A DNA stretch of 64,000 bases from Parafannyhessea umbonata (GCF_900111255.1 NZ_FOGP01000003.1:210673-274672); one strand, 5' to 3'; counted from the first letter of the stretch, positions 34,331-46,422 are shown. Made by a program: numbers and translations. The notes: a model not told the origin generated them from the sequence alone.

Positions 34331-34867
34331 CTAGCGCCGTCCCAGGAGCGCGTCGAGCTTAGCGCGCGTCTTGGGGTCGAGGCGGTCCTCGAGGGTGAAG
34401 CGCACGTGGTTGCGCTCGTCATTTGCGCGCTCGACGTCCTGCACGATGTCCCCCACGTCTGACACGAGCACGTCGCTCGAGATGCGCGTCACGGGGATGC
34501 CGCCGACGGTCGCGCGAATGGTGTTGTCCGACGTGACTACGGTGACGTCGCGGTTCTCGCGGCGGGCATCGCTCACCAGGCGCTCAATCACGGCGTCGGC
34601 GGTCTCGCCGGTCTGCGAGAAGATCGTCTTAACGCCAGCCCGCGTCAAGTTGGGACGATCCGGGGAGACGTTGCCTGCGGCGTCGAACACGACGATCGGG
34701 GCGTAGCGTCCCTGCGCGTAGGCCGCGACGTCGCCTATAAGCATCTCTCGCGCACGCATGAAGGGGTCGTGCCCATCCGACTCGTCCATCACGCTCGTGT
34801 AGCGCGGGGACTTGTAGATTACGTTGTAGCCGTCGACGACGAGCAGGGGAGGTCGTTGCTTTGCCAT
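34331..34867 (-). CDS. NYN-domain protein, YacP/Rae1 family
   Basis: 178 residues. The N-terminal LLVVDGYNVIYKSP is the acidic NYN motif of a PIN-like nuclease fold, with VVTSDNTIRATV further on. In Bacillus subtilis the YacP homologue (Rae1) is a ribosome-associated endoribonuclease. It follows rlmB by 3 bases, the same order as in Bacillus. No functional evidence beyond family membership. Confidence 0.88.
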   Translation of the reverse strand: MAKQRPPLLVVDGYNVIYKSPRYTSVMDESDGHDPFMRAREMLIGDVAAYAQGRYAPIVVFDAAGNVSPDRPNLTRAGVKTIFSQTGETADAVIERLVSDARRENRDVTVVTSDNTIRATVGGIPVTRISSDVLVSDVGDIVQDVERANDERNHVRFTLEDRLDPKTRAKLDALLGRR

Positions 34868-34870
34868 GGT

Positions 34871-35824
34871 CTACGCTCCCCCCTGCGCCTCGGTGGACCT
34901 GCGAAGCCACTCGTAGCACATGACGGTCGTCGCCTGTGCCACGTTGAGGGACTCGATGGTGCCTCGCTGGGGCAGCTTGCACTCGAAGTCGCACTTCTCG
35001 CGCACGAGGCGCGAAATGCCGTTGCCCTCTGAGCCCATCACGAGGCAGAGGCGCCCGCCCATGGGCGCCTGCCAGACGTCCTGCCGGGCATGCTCGGTCG
35101 AGCCCGCCACCCAGAAGCCCGCATCCTTGAGCCGGTCGATGGCCGTGGCAAGGTTGGAGACCTGTGCGATGGGAACGTGCAGGACGGCGCCAGCCGAGGT
35201 CTTGTAGGCGGCGGTGCCGACGCCAGCGGAGCGCGCCTTCGCGATGACGACGCCGGCCGCGCCGACGACTTCGGCAGAGCGGACGATCGCCCCGAAGTTG
35301 CCCTCGTCGGTCACGTGGTCGAGCAGCACGACGAGCGCGTCGCCCTCGCCGGATCTCCTGATGATGTCGGAGAGGTCGGCGTATGCGAACGGGCGCGACT
35401 GCACCATGATTCCCTGATGGGCGCCATGCGAGCTCATTGAGTCCAAGCGCGCTTTCGAGACGAACTCGACGGGCACATCGGCCGCCTCGAGACGTCGGAC
35501 GATGCTCGCCAGGGTCTGGTCCTGGGCCCCCTCGCCCGCGGCGACGAGCGCGCGCCTCAGGGGCACACCCGTCTCGAGGGCCTCGGCGCAGGCACGACGC
35601 CCCTCGACCATGTCGGACATGGGCCTCGAGAAGCGCTGTCCATCGGGCCTCGATCCCTTTCGGCCCTGCGGCCCCCTGTCTGCGGCGAACTTGCCCGAGG
35701 GCCTAGGCGAGAACTTGCCCTTACCCCCCTTGACCGCACCGCCAGACCTTCCGGCCGGTTTGGCGCCGCGCCCCTTGCCGCCGCGCACGTCGCGACCGGG
35801 GGTCCTGCTCTGGTTCTTGCCCAT
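34871..35824 (-). CDS. rlmB: 23S rRNA 2'-O-methyltransferase, TrmH/RlmB family
   Basis: 317 residues. The first 80 are a Lys/Arg/Gly-rich low-complexity tail (GGKGRGAKPAGRSGGAVKGG). A substrate-binding domain (MVEGRRACAEALETGVPLRRALV) and a SPOUT domain with the knot motifs (LDHVTDEGNFGAIVRSAEVVG, CLVMGSEGNGISRLV, ESLNVAQA) follow. RlmB methylates G2251 in the P loop of 23S rRNA; the exact target here is inferred. It starts 7 bases after cysS. Confidence 0.92.
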   Translation of the reverse strand: MGKNQSRTPGRDVRGGKGRGAKPAGRSGGAVKGGKGKFSPRPSGKFAADRGPQGRKGSRPDGQRFSRPMSDMVEGRRACAEALETGVPLRRALVAAGEGAQDQTLASIVRRLEAADVPVEFVSKARLDSMSSHGAHQGIMVQSRPFAYADLSDIIRRSGEGDALVVLLDHVTDEGNFGAIVRSAEVVGAAGVVIAKARSAGVGTAAYKTSAGAVLHVPIAQVSNLATAIDRLKDAGFWVAGSTEHARQDVWQAPMGGRLCLVMGSEGNGISRLVREKCDFECKLPQRGTIESLNVAQATTVMCYEWLRRSTEAQGGA

Positions 35825-35831
35825 GAGGTCC

Positions 35832-37316
35832 CTACGCTTTCTCGTTCACGTGCAGACGGGCGCCAGCAGCGGTGTCCTCAAGCACAAGCCCCAGACCGGT
35901 GATGCCGTCGCGAATGGCATCGGCGGTGCCCCAGTCCTTGGCAGCACGGGCCTCCTGGCGCGCGGCCAACAGTGCGTCGGCAGCCGCGTTGACGTCGTCG
36001 CCGTCGTAGGAGGCGTAGCGCTTGGCTAGGTCGACGAGCTCGGTGGGAAGCTGCTCGCCCTTGCCGACCTTCGAGAAGTCGATGCCCAGCACGTCGCAGA
36101 GCTCGACGATCATGTCTGCGGCTCTCAGCGTCGGAGCGGTCGCGACGTCGCCTGCCGCGTCGGCCAGGTACTTGTTGGCGGAGTTCGCCAGCGAGAAGAT
36201 CGCGGCAAGGCCACCGGAGGTGTTGAAGTCGTCGTCCATCTGCTTTACGAACTCGGCGTGGGCCGCGTCCACCGCGGCGCCCAGGCTGCGGTCGAGCTCG
36301 GTGAGCTCGCCGTCCTGCGGGGCGTTCTTGGCGGCCCAGCGCAGGTTCTTGACGCAGGTGCGCAGGTGGTCAAGGGTGCCCACGGCACTCTGGAGCAGGT
36401 CGGTCTGGAAGTCGAGGGCAGAGCGGTAGTGGGTCTGCAGCATCAACAGGCGGACGGCGTCAGCCGGGTACTTGTCGAGCGTCTCCTTGAGCGTGAGGAA
36501 GTTGCCCAGGGACTTGGACATCTTTTCGCCGTTGACGCGCAGCATGCCCGTGTGCATCCAGGTGTTGGCAAGCGCCGCATCCCACGCGCACATGGCCTGC
36601 GCGGTCTCGTTCTCGTGGTGGGGGAAGATGAGGTCCTGGCCGCCGCCGTGGATATCGATGGGCGTGCCCAGGTAGCGGTGAATCATCGCGCAGCACTCGG
36701 TGTGCCAGCCAGGACGACCGTCGCCCCAGGGGCTGGGCCAGCTGGGCTCGCCGGGCTTCGCGGCCTTCCACAGCGCAAAGTCGAACGGGTCGCGCTTGTC
36801 CTCGTTCACCTCGACGCGCTCGCCCGCGCGAAGCTGGTCGAGCTCGCGTCCGGAGAGGATGCCGTAGTTGTGGTCGGAGCGGACCGAGAAGTACACGTCA
36901 CCATTGTCGGCGACGTAGGCGTGGTCCTTCTCGATGAGGAGCTGAATCATCTCCTGCATGGCCTCGATCTCGCGCGTCGCGCGCGGGCGGATGTCGGGAT
37001 CAAGGATACCGAAACGATGCATCTGCTCGATGAAGGCGGCAGAGTACTCCTCCGCGACCTCCGCAGCGGTGCGGCCCTCGTCGTTAGCGCGGTTGATGAT
37101 CTTGTCGTCGACGTCGGTCAGGTTCTGCGCGAAGGTGACCTGATAGCCCTTGTACGTAAGGTAGCGGCGGATGACGTCGAACGAGAGGAAGGTGCGGGCG
37201 TTGCCGATGTGGATCTGGTCGTAGACGGTAGGGCCGCACACGTACATGCGAATCTTGCCCTCTTCGATTGGCTTGAGCTCTTCTTTCCTGTGGTTCTGGC
37301 TGTTATAGACGAGCAT
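35832..37316 (-). CDS. cysS: Cysteinyl-tRNA synthetase
   Basis: 494 residues. Class I signatures are present as HIGN (residues 36-39) and KMSKS (265-269), with the zinc ligand Cys27 in the VCGPTVYD start. Domains for tRNA binding follow. It lies in the conserved run ispD-ispF-cysS-rlmB-yacP. I looked for a T-box leader upstream and found none. Confidence 0.97.
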   Translation of the reverse strand: MLVYNSQNHRKEELKPIEEGKIRMYVCGPTVYDQIHIGNARTFLSFDVIRRYLTYKGYQVTFAQNLTDVDDKIINRANDEGRTAAEVAEEYSAAFIEQMHRFGILDPDIRPRATREIEAMQEMIQLLIEKDHAYVADNGDVYFSVRSDHNYGILSGRELDQLRAGERVEVNEDKRDPFDFALWKAAKPGEPSWPSPWGDGRPGWHTECCAMIHRYLGTPIDIHGGGQDLIFPHHENETAQAMCAWDAALANTWMHTGMLRVNGEKMSKSLGNFLTLKETLDKYPADAVRLLMLQTHYRSALDFQTDLLQSAVGTLDHLRTCVKNLRWAAKNAPQDGELTELDRSLGAAVDAAHAEFVKQMDDDFNTSGGLAAIFSLANSANKYLADAAGDVATAPTLRAADMIVELCDVLGIDFSKVGKGEQLPTELVDLAKRYASYDGDDVNAAADALLAARQEARAAKDWGTADAIRDGITGLGLVLEDTAAGARLHVNEKA

Positions 37317-37411
37317 TGGTTCTCCTCAGTGTCGCGGGCGTTCGCCGCGCTTGTCGTAGTTCGGCATTGTAAATGGTAACGGGGGGGCGGCTGCAGAACG
37401 GAGTCTCGGGC

Positions 37412-37909
37412 CTAGCCTTCGCCGGCCCGCCCGCTACAGTCCGTGTTCAAAAGGACGACGGCCCAGGCGGCGATGCCCTCCTCGCGCCCGACGAAGCCGA
37501 GTCGCTCCGTCGTCGTGGCCTTGACCCCTACACTCGAGACGTCGACGCCCATGGCGCGCGCGAGGTTTTCGCGCATCTGCTCGCGATACGGGGCAAGCTT
37601 GGGGGCTTGCGCCGCCACGGTGCAATCACAGTCGAGGAGCTTGGCGCCCCTCCGACGAACAACCTCCATCACGCGCCGCAGGAGCACGAGGGAGTCGGCA
37701 CCCTCATAGGCGGGATCGTCGTCAGGAAAGAGCTGCCCGATATCGCCCTCCTTCAGCGCGCCCAGGATCGCGTCCATAAGAGCATGGGTCAGCACGTCGG
37801 CGTCGGAATGGCCCATGAGACCGCGACCCGACGGAACGTCAACGCCGCCCAGGATGCACCTTCTTCCCTCCGCAAACGCATGCACGTCAAAGCCGTGCCC
37901 AATGTGCAT
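37412..37909 (-). CDS. ispF: 2-C-methyl-D-erythritol 2,4-cyclodiphosphate synthase
   Basis: 165 residues from the ATG at 37909, which overlaps the ispD stop by one base (TGATG); a GTG one codon earlier is an alternative. Metal ligands are in GHGFDVHAF near the start, and GHSDADVLTHALMDAILGA follows. It acts in the MEP isoprenoid pathway after IspD and IspE. Confidence 0.96.
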   Translation of the reverse strand: MHIGHGFDVHAFAEGRRCILGGVDVPSGRGLMGHSDADVLTHALMDAILGALKEGDIGQLFPDDDPAYEGADSLVLLRRVMEVVRRRGAKLLDCDCTVAAQAPKLAPYREQMRENLARAMGVDVSSVGVKATTTERLGFVGREEGIAAWAVVLLNTDCSGRAGEG

Positions 37910-38721
37910 CACAGGGAATCACCTTCGTTCAAGTCGAGAAGGTCGAGGCCGCAGCCATCGACGGCGAGACGGCTCTGAAGAAGAGCGCGCGCAATGAGAA
38001 GGTCCTCGGGAAGCGTCACCTTCAGGTTGTCACGCGGCGTCTCGACGCACACGACGCGCGCGCCGGAGCGCTCAATGAGGGAGGCGTCATCCGTCCCTAA
38101 GTACTTGTCGCGCGCGGCCGCCTTGTGGGCCGCCACGATCTGGGCCGTGCGGAACACCTGCGGCGTCTGGGCCGACCAGTAGAAGCTGCGGTCGGGCGTC
38201 GCGACGATGCTCGCGTCCTCGACGAGCTTGAGGGTGTCGGTCACGCGGGCGGCGCAGATGGCGCCCCCCGCGCCGGCGTCGTCGCGAACGCACGCGATAG
38301 CGCGCTCAACCGAAACCGGCTGGATGAGGGGGCGCGCCGCGTCGTGAATCGCAACCAGGCCAAAGTCCTCGGGAACGGCCGCGAGCCCCGACCTGACGGA
38401 ATCCTGTCGCGTGGCGCCGCCCTCGGCTATGGTGACCTCGCACCTCAGGCGCAGGCGCGAGATGACATCCTCACGCATCTCTCGCCTGTGATCGGCCGCG
38501 CACACAACGACGATGTGGCCGATAGACGGAGAGCGGTCGAGCGCAATGAGCGACCAGCAGGCTAGCGGGAGACCGCAGAGGTCGACGTACTGCTTCCCGC
38601 GCGGGTCACCGAAGCGCTCCCCTGACCCGCCCGCCACCACGACGGCGCAGGTGTCTCGACGAGTGCCCGAGACCCCCACGCGCTCCGGGCAGGCTTCCGC
38701 GCAGGGACCAAGACCGCTCAT
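37909..38721 (-). CDS. ispD: 2-C-methyl-D-erythritol 4-phosphate cytidylyltransferase
   Basis: 270 residues from the ATG at 38721, which overlaps the disA stop (ATGA); an ATG five codons earlier is also in frame. The first 30 residues are extra to the family core, which begins CAVVVAGGSGERFG (nucleotide-binding loop), with AEGGATRQDSVRSGL and VAIHDAARPL following. It makes CDP-ME in the MEP pathway. Confidence 0.95.
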   Translation of the reverse strand: MSGLGPCAEACPERVGVSGTRRDTCAVVVAGGSGERFGDPRGKQYVDLCGLPLACWSLIALDRSPSIGHIVVVCAADHRREMREDVISRLRLRCEVTIAEGGATRQDSVRSGLAAVPEDFGLVAIHDAARPLIQPVSVERAIACVRDDAGAGGAICAARVTDTLKLVEDASIVATPDRSFYWSAQTPQVFRTAQIVAAHKAAARDKYLGTDDASLIERSGARVVCVETPRDNLKVTLPEDLLIARALLQSRLAVDGCGLDLLDLNEGDSL

Positions 38722-39806
38722 GCGCGCTTGCCCCACATGCGGTACAGGCTGTCCGCAAGGATACTGGGGTTCTCGACGCCCACGCGGTCGAGGCGAGCGG
38801 GGTTCTGCTCGATGTCATCGAGGAGCTGCTGGAGCGAGCCGTACTCGTCGACGATCTTGTCGGCCATGCCCTTGCGGACGACCGAGACGTTGGAGAGCGT
38901 GCGCAGGCCCAGCGAGTGCATGATCGAGTCCTCGTTGTGCTCGTCGAATCCCAGCAGGGCGCCGACGCGCTTCGAGGAGCGCAGCTTGTCGTTGGCGGTC
39001 TCGTGAAGCGTCGCGCGGATGGCGAGCGCGTTCTCCTCGGAGGAGTCGTTGGCATAGTCGCGGATGAGCAGCGTGTACACGTCGGACATGTCGCCGATGA
39101 ACTCCTCGCGCTGCATGGCGATGGTCTTGCCCTTGGTGCCCAACTCAAGAATGAGGTTGTCCAGCTCGTCCGCCGCGGTCATCAGGACCTCGAAGAGATA
39201 GATGGTCTCGGTGATGTCGGAGAGCGTGACGTAGTTGTCGAGCTCGAGCGTCGTGAGCCTCAGCAGCGCGCGGTCTAGCTGAGTGCGCGTGCTCTGGAGA
39301 GAGACGAGCAGCTGGTTGACCGAGCTCATGATCTCGGACACGGAGCGCAGCGAGTGACCCCTGCCGTCGATGTAGACCGTAACGACCTGCCTGCGCTCGG
39401 AGACCGAGATGACCATGGCGTTGGTCAGGAGGCTCATGCGGGCCGCGGTGCGGTGACGCATGCCCGTCTCGGACGTGGGGAGCGAGGGATCCGGGTTCAG
39501 GTGGTAGTTGGCACGAAGAATCTGGGTGAGCCCCTTGTCAACTACGATGGCGCCGTCCATCTTGGAAAGCTCGAACAGTCGGTTTGCAGTGAAGGAGATG
39601 TCCAGGCAGAAGCCATCGTCACCCGTCGCAAGGACCGCGTCGGTATCGCCGATGCAGATGAGTGCGCCCAGGTGGCCGGCAATAATCATGTCGAGCGCGT
39701 GCCTGAGCGAGGTGCCCGGAGCCGTCTGCCTAATGGCGCTGCGCATGCGCTCCTTAAAGTCCTGCACTGGCTCGGAAGCCTCAAACGCCCTCTCGGTGCC
39801 TTCCAT
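38718..39806 (-). CDS. disA: DNA integrity scanning protein DisA, diadenylate cyclase
   Basis: 362 residues. The DAC domain motifs DGA (residues 84-86) and RHR (117-119) are present, so it should make c-di-AMP. A helical spine and a C-terminal HhH DNA-binding domain follow (MHSLGLRTLSNVSVVRKGMADKIVDEYGSLQQLL). It leads the unit disA-ispD-ispF-cysS-rlmB-yacP. radA, its usual neighbour, is absent. Confidence 0.96.
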   Translation of the reverse strand: MEGTERAFEASEPVQDFKERMRSAIRQTAPGTSLRHALDMIIAGHLGALICIGDTDAVLATGDDGFCLDISFTANRLFELSKMDGAIVVDKGLTQILRANYHLNPDPSLPTSETGMRHRTAARMSLLTNAMVISVSERRQVVTVYIDGRGHSLRSVSEIMSSVNQLLVSLQSTRTQLDRALLRLTTLELDNYVTLSDITETIYLFEVLMTAADELDNLILELGTKGKTIAMQREEFIGDMSDVYTLLIRDYANDSSEENALAIRATLHETANDKLRSSKRVGALLGFDEHNEDSIMHSLGLRTLSNVSVVRKGMADKIVDEYGSLQQLLDDIEQNPARLDRVGVENPSILADSLYRMWGKRA

Positions 39807-39892
39807 TTCTCACCTCCATATGAAAGCCGACCCGCAGCGCGGGCCGGCCGGACTGACACTCTAAGTATATGCGCGATGGCTCAGCTTCACGT

Positions 39893-42496
<2,604 letters not shown>

Positions 42497-42592
42497 AAGG
42501 GCCTGACGCCTCCATTCCTGATCGTGGTGCCCAACACGGGGGCGGGGCGCACCAATGGTTTGCTCTTGCATGTATACCCAAGCGGCGCATGG

Positions 42593-42617
42593 GATTTCCT
42601 AGGATACTGAGGAAATC
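42593..42617 (-). promoter_or_regulatory. Operator candidate in the clpC promoter
   Basis: GATTTCCT and AGGAAATC form a perfect 8-bp inverted repeat with a 9-base spacer, the same geometry as CIRCE but with a different sequence. On the minus strand the spacer contains TATCCT, a possible -10. No good -35 was found. Confidence 0.5.
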
Positions 42618-42660
42618 TAACTGAACCCCACTCACATATTTACTGCACATGCCGACGCAC

Positions 42661-42690
42661 AAAAAAGCGCCCCGGATTGCTCCGGGGCGC
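42661..42690 (-). terminator. Terminator after the PTS IIA gene
   Basis: On the minus strand GCGCCCCGGA pairs perfectly with TCCGGGGCGC around GCAA, followed by six T. It ends the beta-glucoside operon. Confidence 0.94.
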
Positions 42691-42731
42691 GTCAGGCCTG
42701 GCATTAACGCACGCAGCACAATGCGGCGTCG

Positions 42732-43082
42732 TTACTTTGCGACCCTCTCGTAAAGGTCGATGAACTCGTTCGCGAGAATTCGGAAGCTCTCCGCCTGCAT
42801 GAGCTGGTCTTCCGAATGGACAAGCAAGAGCGACACGTTCGTGCTTCCCACGCCAGCTGCGTCCTGCTGGAGAAGCCCGAGGTGCACGCCATGGCCCTCG
42901 ACGAAGATGTCGTTGCCCTCGTCCACCTTTTTGCGGGCCTCGTCGAACTTGCCCTCCTTGGCAAGGCCGATGGCCTCGATGAACATCGACTTCGCCGCGC
43001 CAACAGACGCGATGATCTGGAAGCAGGCCTCCTCCATCGGACCCATGTCGTCACCAGAGTTCTGAATGCCGTTCTCTGCCAT
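42732..43082 (-). CDS. PTS lactose/cellobiose-family IIA component
   Basis: 116 residues from the ATG at 43082 (MAENGIQNSGDDMGPMEEA). The phosphorylated histidine is H89 in LLLVHSEDQLMQ, with the metal-binding D92 kept. It passes phosphate from HPr to IIB. A much longer open frame in this phase is not used, since it covers the IIB gene out of frame. Confidence 0.93.
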   Translation of the reverse strand: MAENGIQNSGDDMGPMEEACFQIIASVGAAKSMFIEAIGLAKEGKFDEARKKVDEGNDIFVEGHGVHLGLLQQDAAGVGSTNVSLLLVHSEDQLMQAESFRILANEFIDLYERVAK

Positions 43083-43105
43083 GAAACTAATCCTCCTACC
43101 GGGTT

Positions 43106-43408
43106 TTACTTGTTGGCGAGCGCCTTGGTGGCCTCTGCGATGATTCCCTTTGCGTTCATGCGGCCGTAGTCTGCCATGGGAATGACGATGACGGGCTTGT
43201 CGCCGGCGAAGCTCTCGGCATCCTTCTTGGCATACGAAATCTGGGGTCCAAGCATGAGAATATCGAAGTCGCCAATGGCCTCGAGCGCTTTGTTGAGCGG
43301 CTTGGCCTCGATGGTCGCCTCGACGCCCTGGGACGCTGCCTCTTTGCGCATCTTCTGGACGAGGAGGCTGGTAGACATACCGGCGTTGCAGGCGAGCAGG
43401 ATGTTCAT
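43106..43408 (-). CDS. PTS lactose/cellobiose-family IIB component
   Basis: 100 residues from the ATG at 43408. It begins MNILLACNAGMSTSLLVQKM, with Cys7 the phosphorylated residue, and has DILMLGPQISYAKKD, as in cellobiose IIB. It lies 23 bases before IIA and 129 bases after IIC. Confidence 0.95.
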   Translation of the reverse strand: MNILLACNAGMSTSLLVQKMRKEAASQGVEATIEAKPLNKALEAIGDFDILMLGPQISYAKKDAESFAGDKPVIVIPMADYGRMNAKGIIAEATKALANK

Positions 43409-43468
43409 GGTAGGAAATCCTTTCACGAGAGAATACGTAGTTCTTATCGTAGCGGGAAGCTACGGGGA

Positions 43469-43496
43469 GCGGGTGGCCTTTTGGCCGGCCACCCGC
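43469..43496 (-). other. Hairpin between PTS IIC and IIB genes
   Basis: On the minus strand GCGGGTGGCC pairs with GGCCACCCGC around an 8-base loop. There is no T run, so it probably stabilises or processes the mRNA and sets different levels of IIC and IIB/IIA. Confidence 0.55.
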
Positions 43497-43537
43497 CAAG
43501 GGGGCATGTGTTCTTGCCTACATGGGGGCTCGAATGC

Positions 43538-44962
43538 CTAGGCAGCGTTTGCCTCGAGCTCCAGCTGCTTCTGGACGGCACGCTCAGAGACCTTCATGAA
43601 GGGCAGGTAGATTGCCATGGCGCCGGCGATCTCGATGACCTGCCAGACGGCCGCACGCCAGTCGCCACCAGTGGCGAGAAGGGCGCTGATGACGGGAGGG
43701 GTGGTCCAGGGAGCCTGGACGACGCAGGGGGCAATGACGCCAGCGCAGGTGAGACCATAGGTCGCTGCAATGAGCAGGTCGGGGATGAGAACGAAGGGAA
43801 TCATGAGGGGCAGGTTGAAGACGATGGGGTAGCCATAGATGACCGGCTCGTTGATGTTGAAGAGGCCGGGCAGGATGGAAAGCTTCGCAACCTCCTTGGA
43901 GCCCTTGTTCCTGGAGAACAGGAAGGTGTCGAGCAAAAGCGCAAAGGTGCAGCCAGAACCGCCGATCAGTGCGAAGGAGTTGACGATCTGCATGTTCATG
44001 TAGTGGTCCGCGGGGATGGGCTGACCAGCAGCGAAGGTGGCCATGTTGTCGATGATGAGCATCGTAAGAATGGGCTCAGCAAGGACGCCGGAGATCGTGG
44101 ACTGGTGGATGCCAAGGCAGAACAGAAGGTTGGCGAGCGTGTAAATGACGATGACGGCCCAGGGGCCAGCGTTCATGATGCCCTTGAGAGGAGCAGCGAT
44201 GCCGGTCGCGATCAGGGTCAGCAGGTCGGTGCCAAAGCCGGCGAGCACGGCAGCAACGAGAGCAAACAGCGAAAGGGTCAGGAGCATCGGGATCATGACG
44301 TTGAAGGAGTCGGCAACCGCGGGAGGCACGCCCTCGCCCAGGTTGACCTTCAGCTTCTCGAGGCCCGAAAGCTTGATAAAGACCGTGGCGGCAAGAAGGC
44401 CGATGATGATGGCACCGAAGAGGCCGTTGGCGCCAGTGTTGCTCGTGGCGAAGGCGCCGGTGACATCGACGCCGGAAAGGGCGTAGCCGTCGGCCATGCC
44501 AAGGGCGCCGGAGAAGCTGTCGACCGCATAGCTCAGCGTAGCCGCAGTCTTGTCAGCGGCGTTCGTCGCATAGACCGCGCTACCCAGCGTGGCGACGATG
44601 GTCTGGGGCATCATGATAACGAATGCAGAGATGCCGACGACAACACAGGAGATGGCGTTCTCGAAGTGCTTGTTCACGGCGAAGCAGTAGCCCAACACGC
44701 CAGCAAGGATAACTGCCGCGAAGTTGAGCGTGCCCAGGGTCACTGCGCTGCCCCAGACCTGCGCCGCGCTCAGCGAGTCACCGGAGAGGAACAGGGGGAA
44801 GAGGACCTGGCTGACGAACACAGCAATACCCGCAAGGATGTAGAGGGGCATCACCGTTGCGAACGCGTCACGGAGCGTCCTTAGGTGAATCTGGTTGCCA
44901 ATCCTGGCCGAGACTTCGGCGAACTTATCAAGAAACGCCTGTCCCTTACTTTCTTCTGCCAT
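43538..44962 (-). CDS. PTS lactose/cellobiose-family IIC permease
   Basis: 474 residues from the ATG at 44962 (MAEESKGQAFLDKFAEVSARIG). It has about ten hydrophobic segments and the family's NEPVIYGYPIVFN motif (from GLFNINEPVIYG), plus an IHQSTI stretch near the substrate site. It takes up a beta-glucoside such as cellobiose and the adjacent GH1 enzyme splits the phosphorylated sugar. Sugar specificity is inferred from family only. Confidence 0.93.
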   Translation of the reverse strand: MAEESKGQAFLDKFAEVSARIGNQIHLRTLRDAFATVMPLYILAGIAVFVSQVLFPLFLSGDSLSAAQVWGSAVTLGTLNFAAVILAGVLGYCFAVNKHFENAISCVVVGISAFVIMMPQTIVATLGSAVYATNAADKTAATLSYAVDSFSGALGMADGYALSGVDVTGAFATSNTGANGLFGAIIIGLLAATVFIKLSGLEKLKVNLGEGVPPAVADSFNVMIPMLLTLSLFALVAAVLAGFGTDLLTLIATGIAAPLKGIMNAGPWAVIVIYTLANLLFCLGIHQSTISGVLAEPILTMLIIDNMATFAAGQPIPADHYMNMQIVNSFALIGGSGCTFALLLDTFLFSRNKGSKEVAKLSILPGLFNINEPVIYGYPIVFNLPLMIPFVLIPDLLIAATYGLTCAGVIAPCVVQAPWTTPPVISALLATGGDWRAAVWQVIEIAGAMAIYLPFMKVSERAVQKQLELEANAA

Positions 44963-45018
44963 ACATAACTCCTTTCCCGAGCGTCTAAGGCAGATTTCAA
45001 CCGAAACGTCGCAGTCTC

Positions 45019-46422
45019 TTATGCGACCTCGTGAGTAGTGGCGACCTGACGGAGCCATTCGGCGGACTTCTTGAGGTGGCGGCTGTAGCCATCCATGAGG
45101 TCAACCTCAACGAAGCCATACCTGTTCTTAAAGGCGTTGTTCCAGGACCAGTTGTCGATGACGGCCCAGTAGTGGTACCCGCGGCACTTTGCGCCATCCT
45201 CGATGGCCTTTGCGATCCACTTCAGGTGCTGGCCCACGAAGTCAATGCGATAGTCGTCCTGAATGGTGCCGTTCTCGTCCTTGGAGGCATCCTCGCCCTC
45301 GATGCCAATGCCATTCTCGGAGACATACCACTCGAGGTCGGGGTAGTCGTGCTTCATGGTCATCGCGAAATCGTAGATGCCCTTGGGATAGATCTCCCAG
45401 CCGCGAGACTCGTTCATGACGGCGTCGGGCCACACGTACTCCTGCGCAAAGACCGGGTTGCCGAACTCGTCCTCAGACTTCTCGGGTGCCTGGACGCGAG
45501 CCGGGTGATAGTAGTTGAATCCCAGCCAGTCGACGACACCCTGCGCGAGAATCTGCTCGTCGCCCGGACGGACGGGAAGGTCAATGCCACGCGCAGAGAG
45601 GGTGTCGATAACGTCCTGGGGCAGAGAGCCCTTGGTCACGAGGTCGAGCCACCAGCGATTGTCCACGCCATCGGTCATGCGCACGGCCTCGAGGTCGGCC
45701 TCGCTCGGATTCTCCTTGGTGTAAGGCGGGGTAAAGCAGTTGATGAGGCCAATCTTGGCATCGGAGCGAATCGTTCCGTCGGCCTTGAGCTCGCGGAAGG
45801 CCTCGACGCCCAGGGAGTGGGCAAGCGAGATGCCGTACTGGATGCGGCAGGCCTGGGCAAAGTCGCGGTGGAAGGGGTACCAGCCACCGTTGGTGTAGCG
45901 GTTCTGGGGCTCGACGACAGGCTCGTTGAAAGTGAACCAATATTTGATCTCCTGGCCGAACTCACCAAAGGCCGTACGCGCGAAGTTGGCATACGCCTCG
46001 ATGACCTCGCGGCTCTCCCAGCCGCCACGGCGGAAGAGGTACGTAGGCATGTCAAAGTGGTAGAGATTCACGAAGGTCTCGAGACCGGCCTCATGGGCAT
46101 CGGCGAAGAGATCGTGATAGTACTTGGCGCCCTCGGGGTTCAGGAGACCGTCTTCGTCCATCAGACGGGACCACTGGATAGACGTGCGCCACGTGGTAAG
46201 GCCCAGACTCTTGAGAAGGGCGAAGTCCTCGTTGTGCCGGTTGGTGAAATCGTTACCCGCATAGGAGCCCACACGGTTAAAGAAGTCCTCGATCTTCTCG
46301 TTGGACCAGGTGTCCCAAAGGCTGTCAATCTTTCCAAAGCGACGCCACGCACCCTCGGTCTGGGGACCAGACATGGCGGCGCCAAAGAAGAAGTCCTTGG
46401 GAAGCTTGCTCGTCTGCAACAC
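45019..46422 (-). CDS. GH1 family 6-phospho-beta-glucosidase
   Basis: About 467 residues from a GTG at 46422; a TTG one codon later has a better spacing to GAGGAG, and an in-frame ATG at 46476 would add 18 non-conserved residues. The core starts LPKDFFFGAAMSGPQTEGAW. The acid/base Glu is in TFNEP and the nucleophile in YVSENGIG. First gene of the unit glycosidase-IIC-IIB-IIA, all reading away from the GntR gene. Confidence 0.92.
   Translation of the reverse strand: MLQTSKLPKDFFFGAAMSGPQTEGAWRRFGKIDSLWDTWSNEKIEDFFNRVGSYAGNDFTNRHNEDFALLKSLGLTTWRTSIQWSRLMDEDGLLNPEGAKYYHDLFADAHEAGLETFVNLYHFDMPTYLFRRGGWESREVIEAYANFARTAFGEFGQEIKYWFTFNEPVVEPQNRYTNGGWYPFHRDFAQACRIQYGISLAHSLGVEAFRELKADGTIRSDAKIGLINCFTPPYTKENPSEADLEAVRMTDGVDNRWWLDLVTKGSLPQDVIDTLSARGIDLPVRPGDEQILAQGVVDWLGFNYYHPARVQAPEKSEDEFGNPVFAQEYVWPDAVMNESRGWEIYPKGIYDFAMTMKHDYPDLEWYVSENGIGIEGEDASKDENGTIQDDYRIDFVGQHLKWIAKAIEDGAKCRGYHYWAVIDNWSWNNAFKNRYGFVEVDLMDGYSRHLKKSAEWLRQVATTHEVA

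Noticed and set aside
37317..37411. T-box leader before cysS, and likewise 49737-49860 before lysS
   Set aside because: I found no T-box sequence (TGGNACCGCG) or antiterminator in either region.
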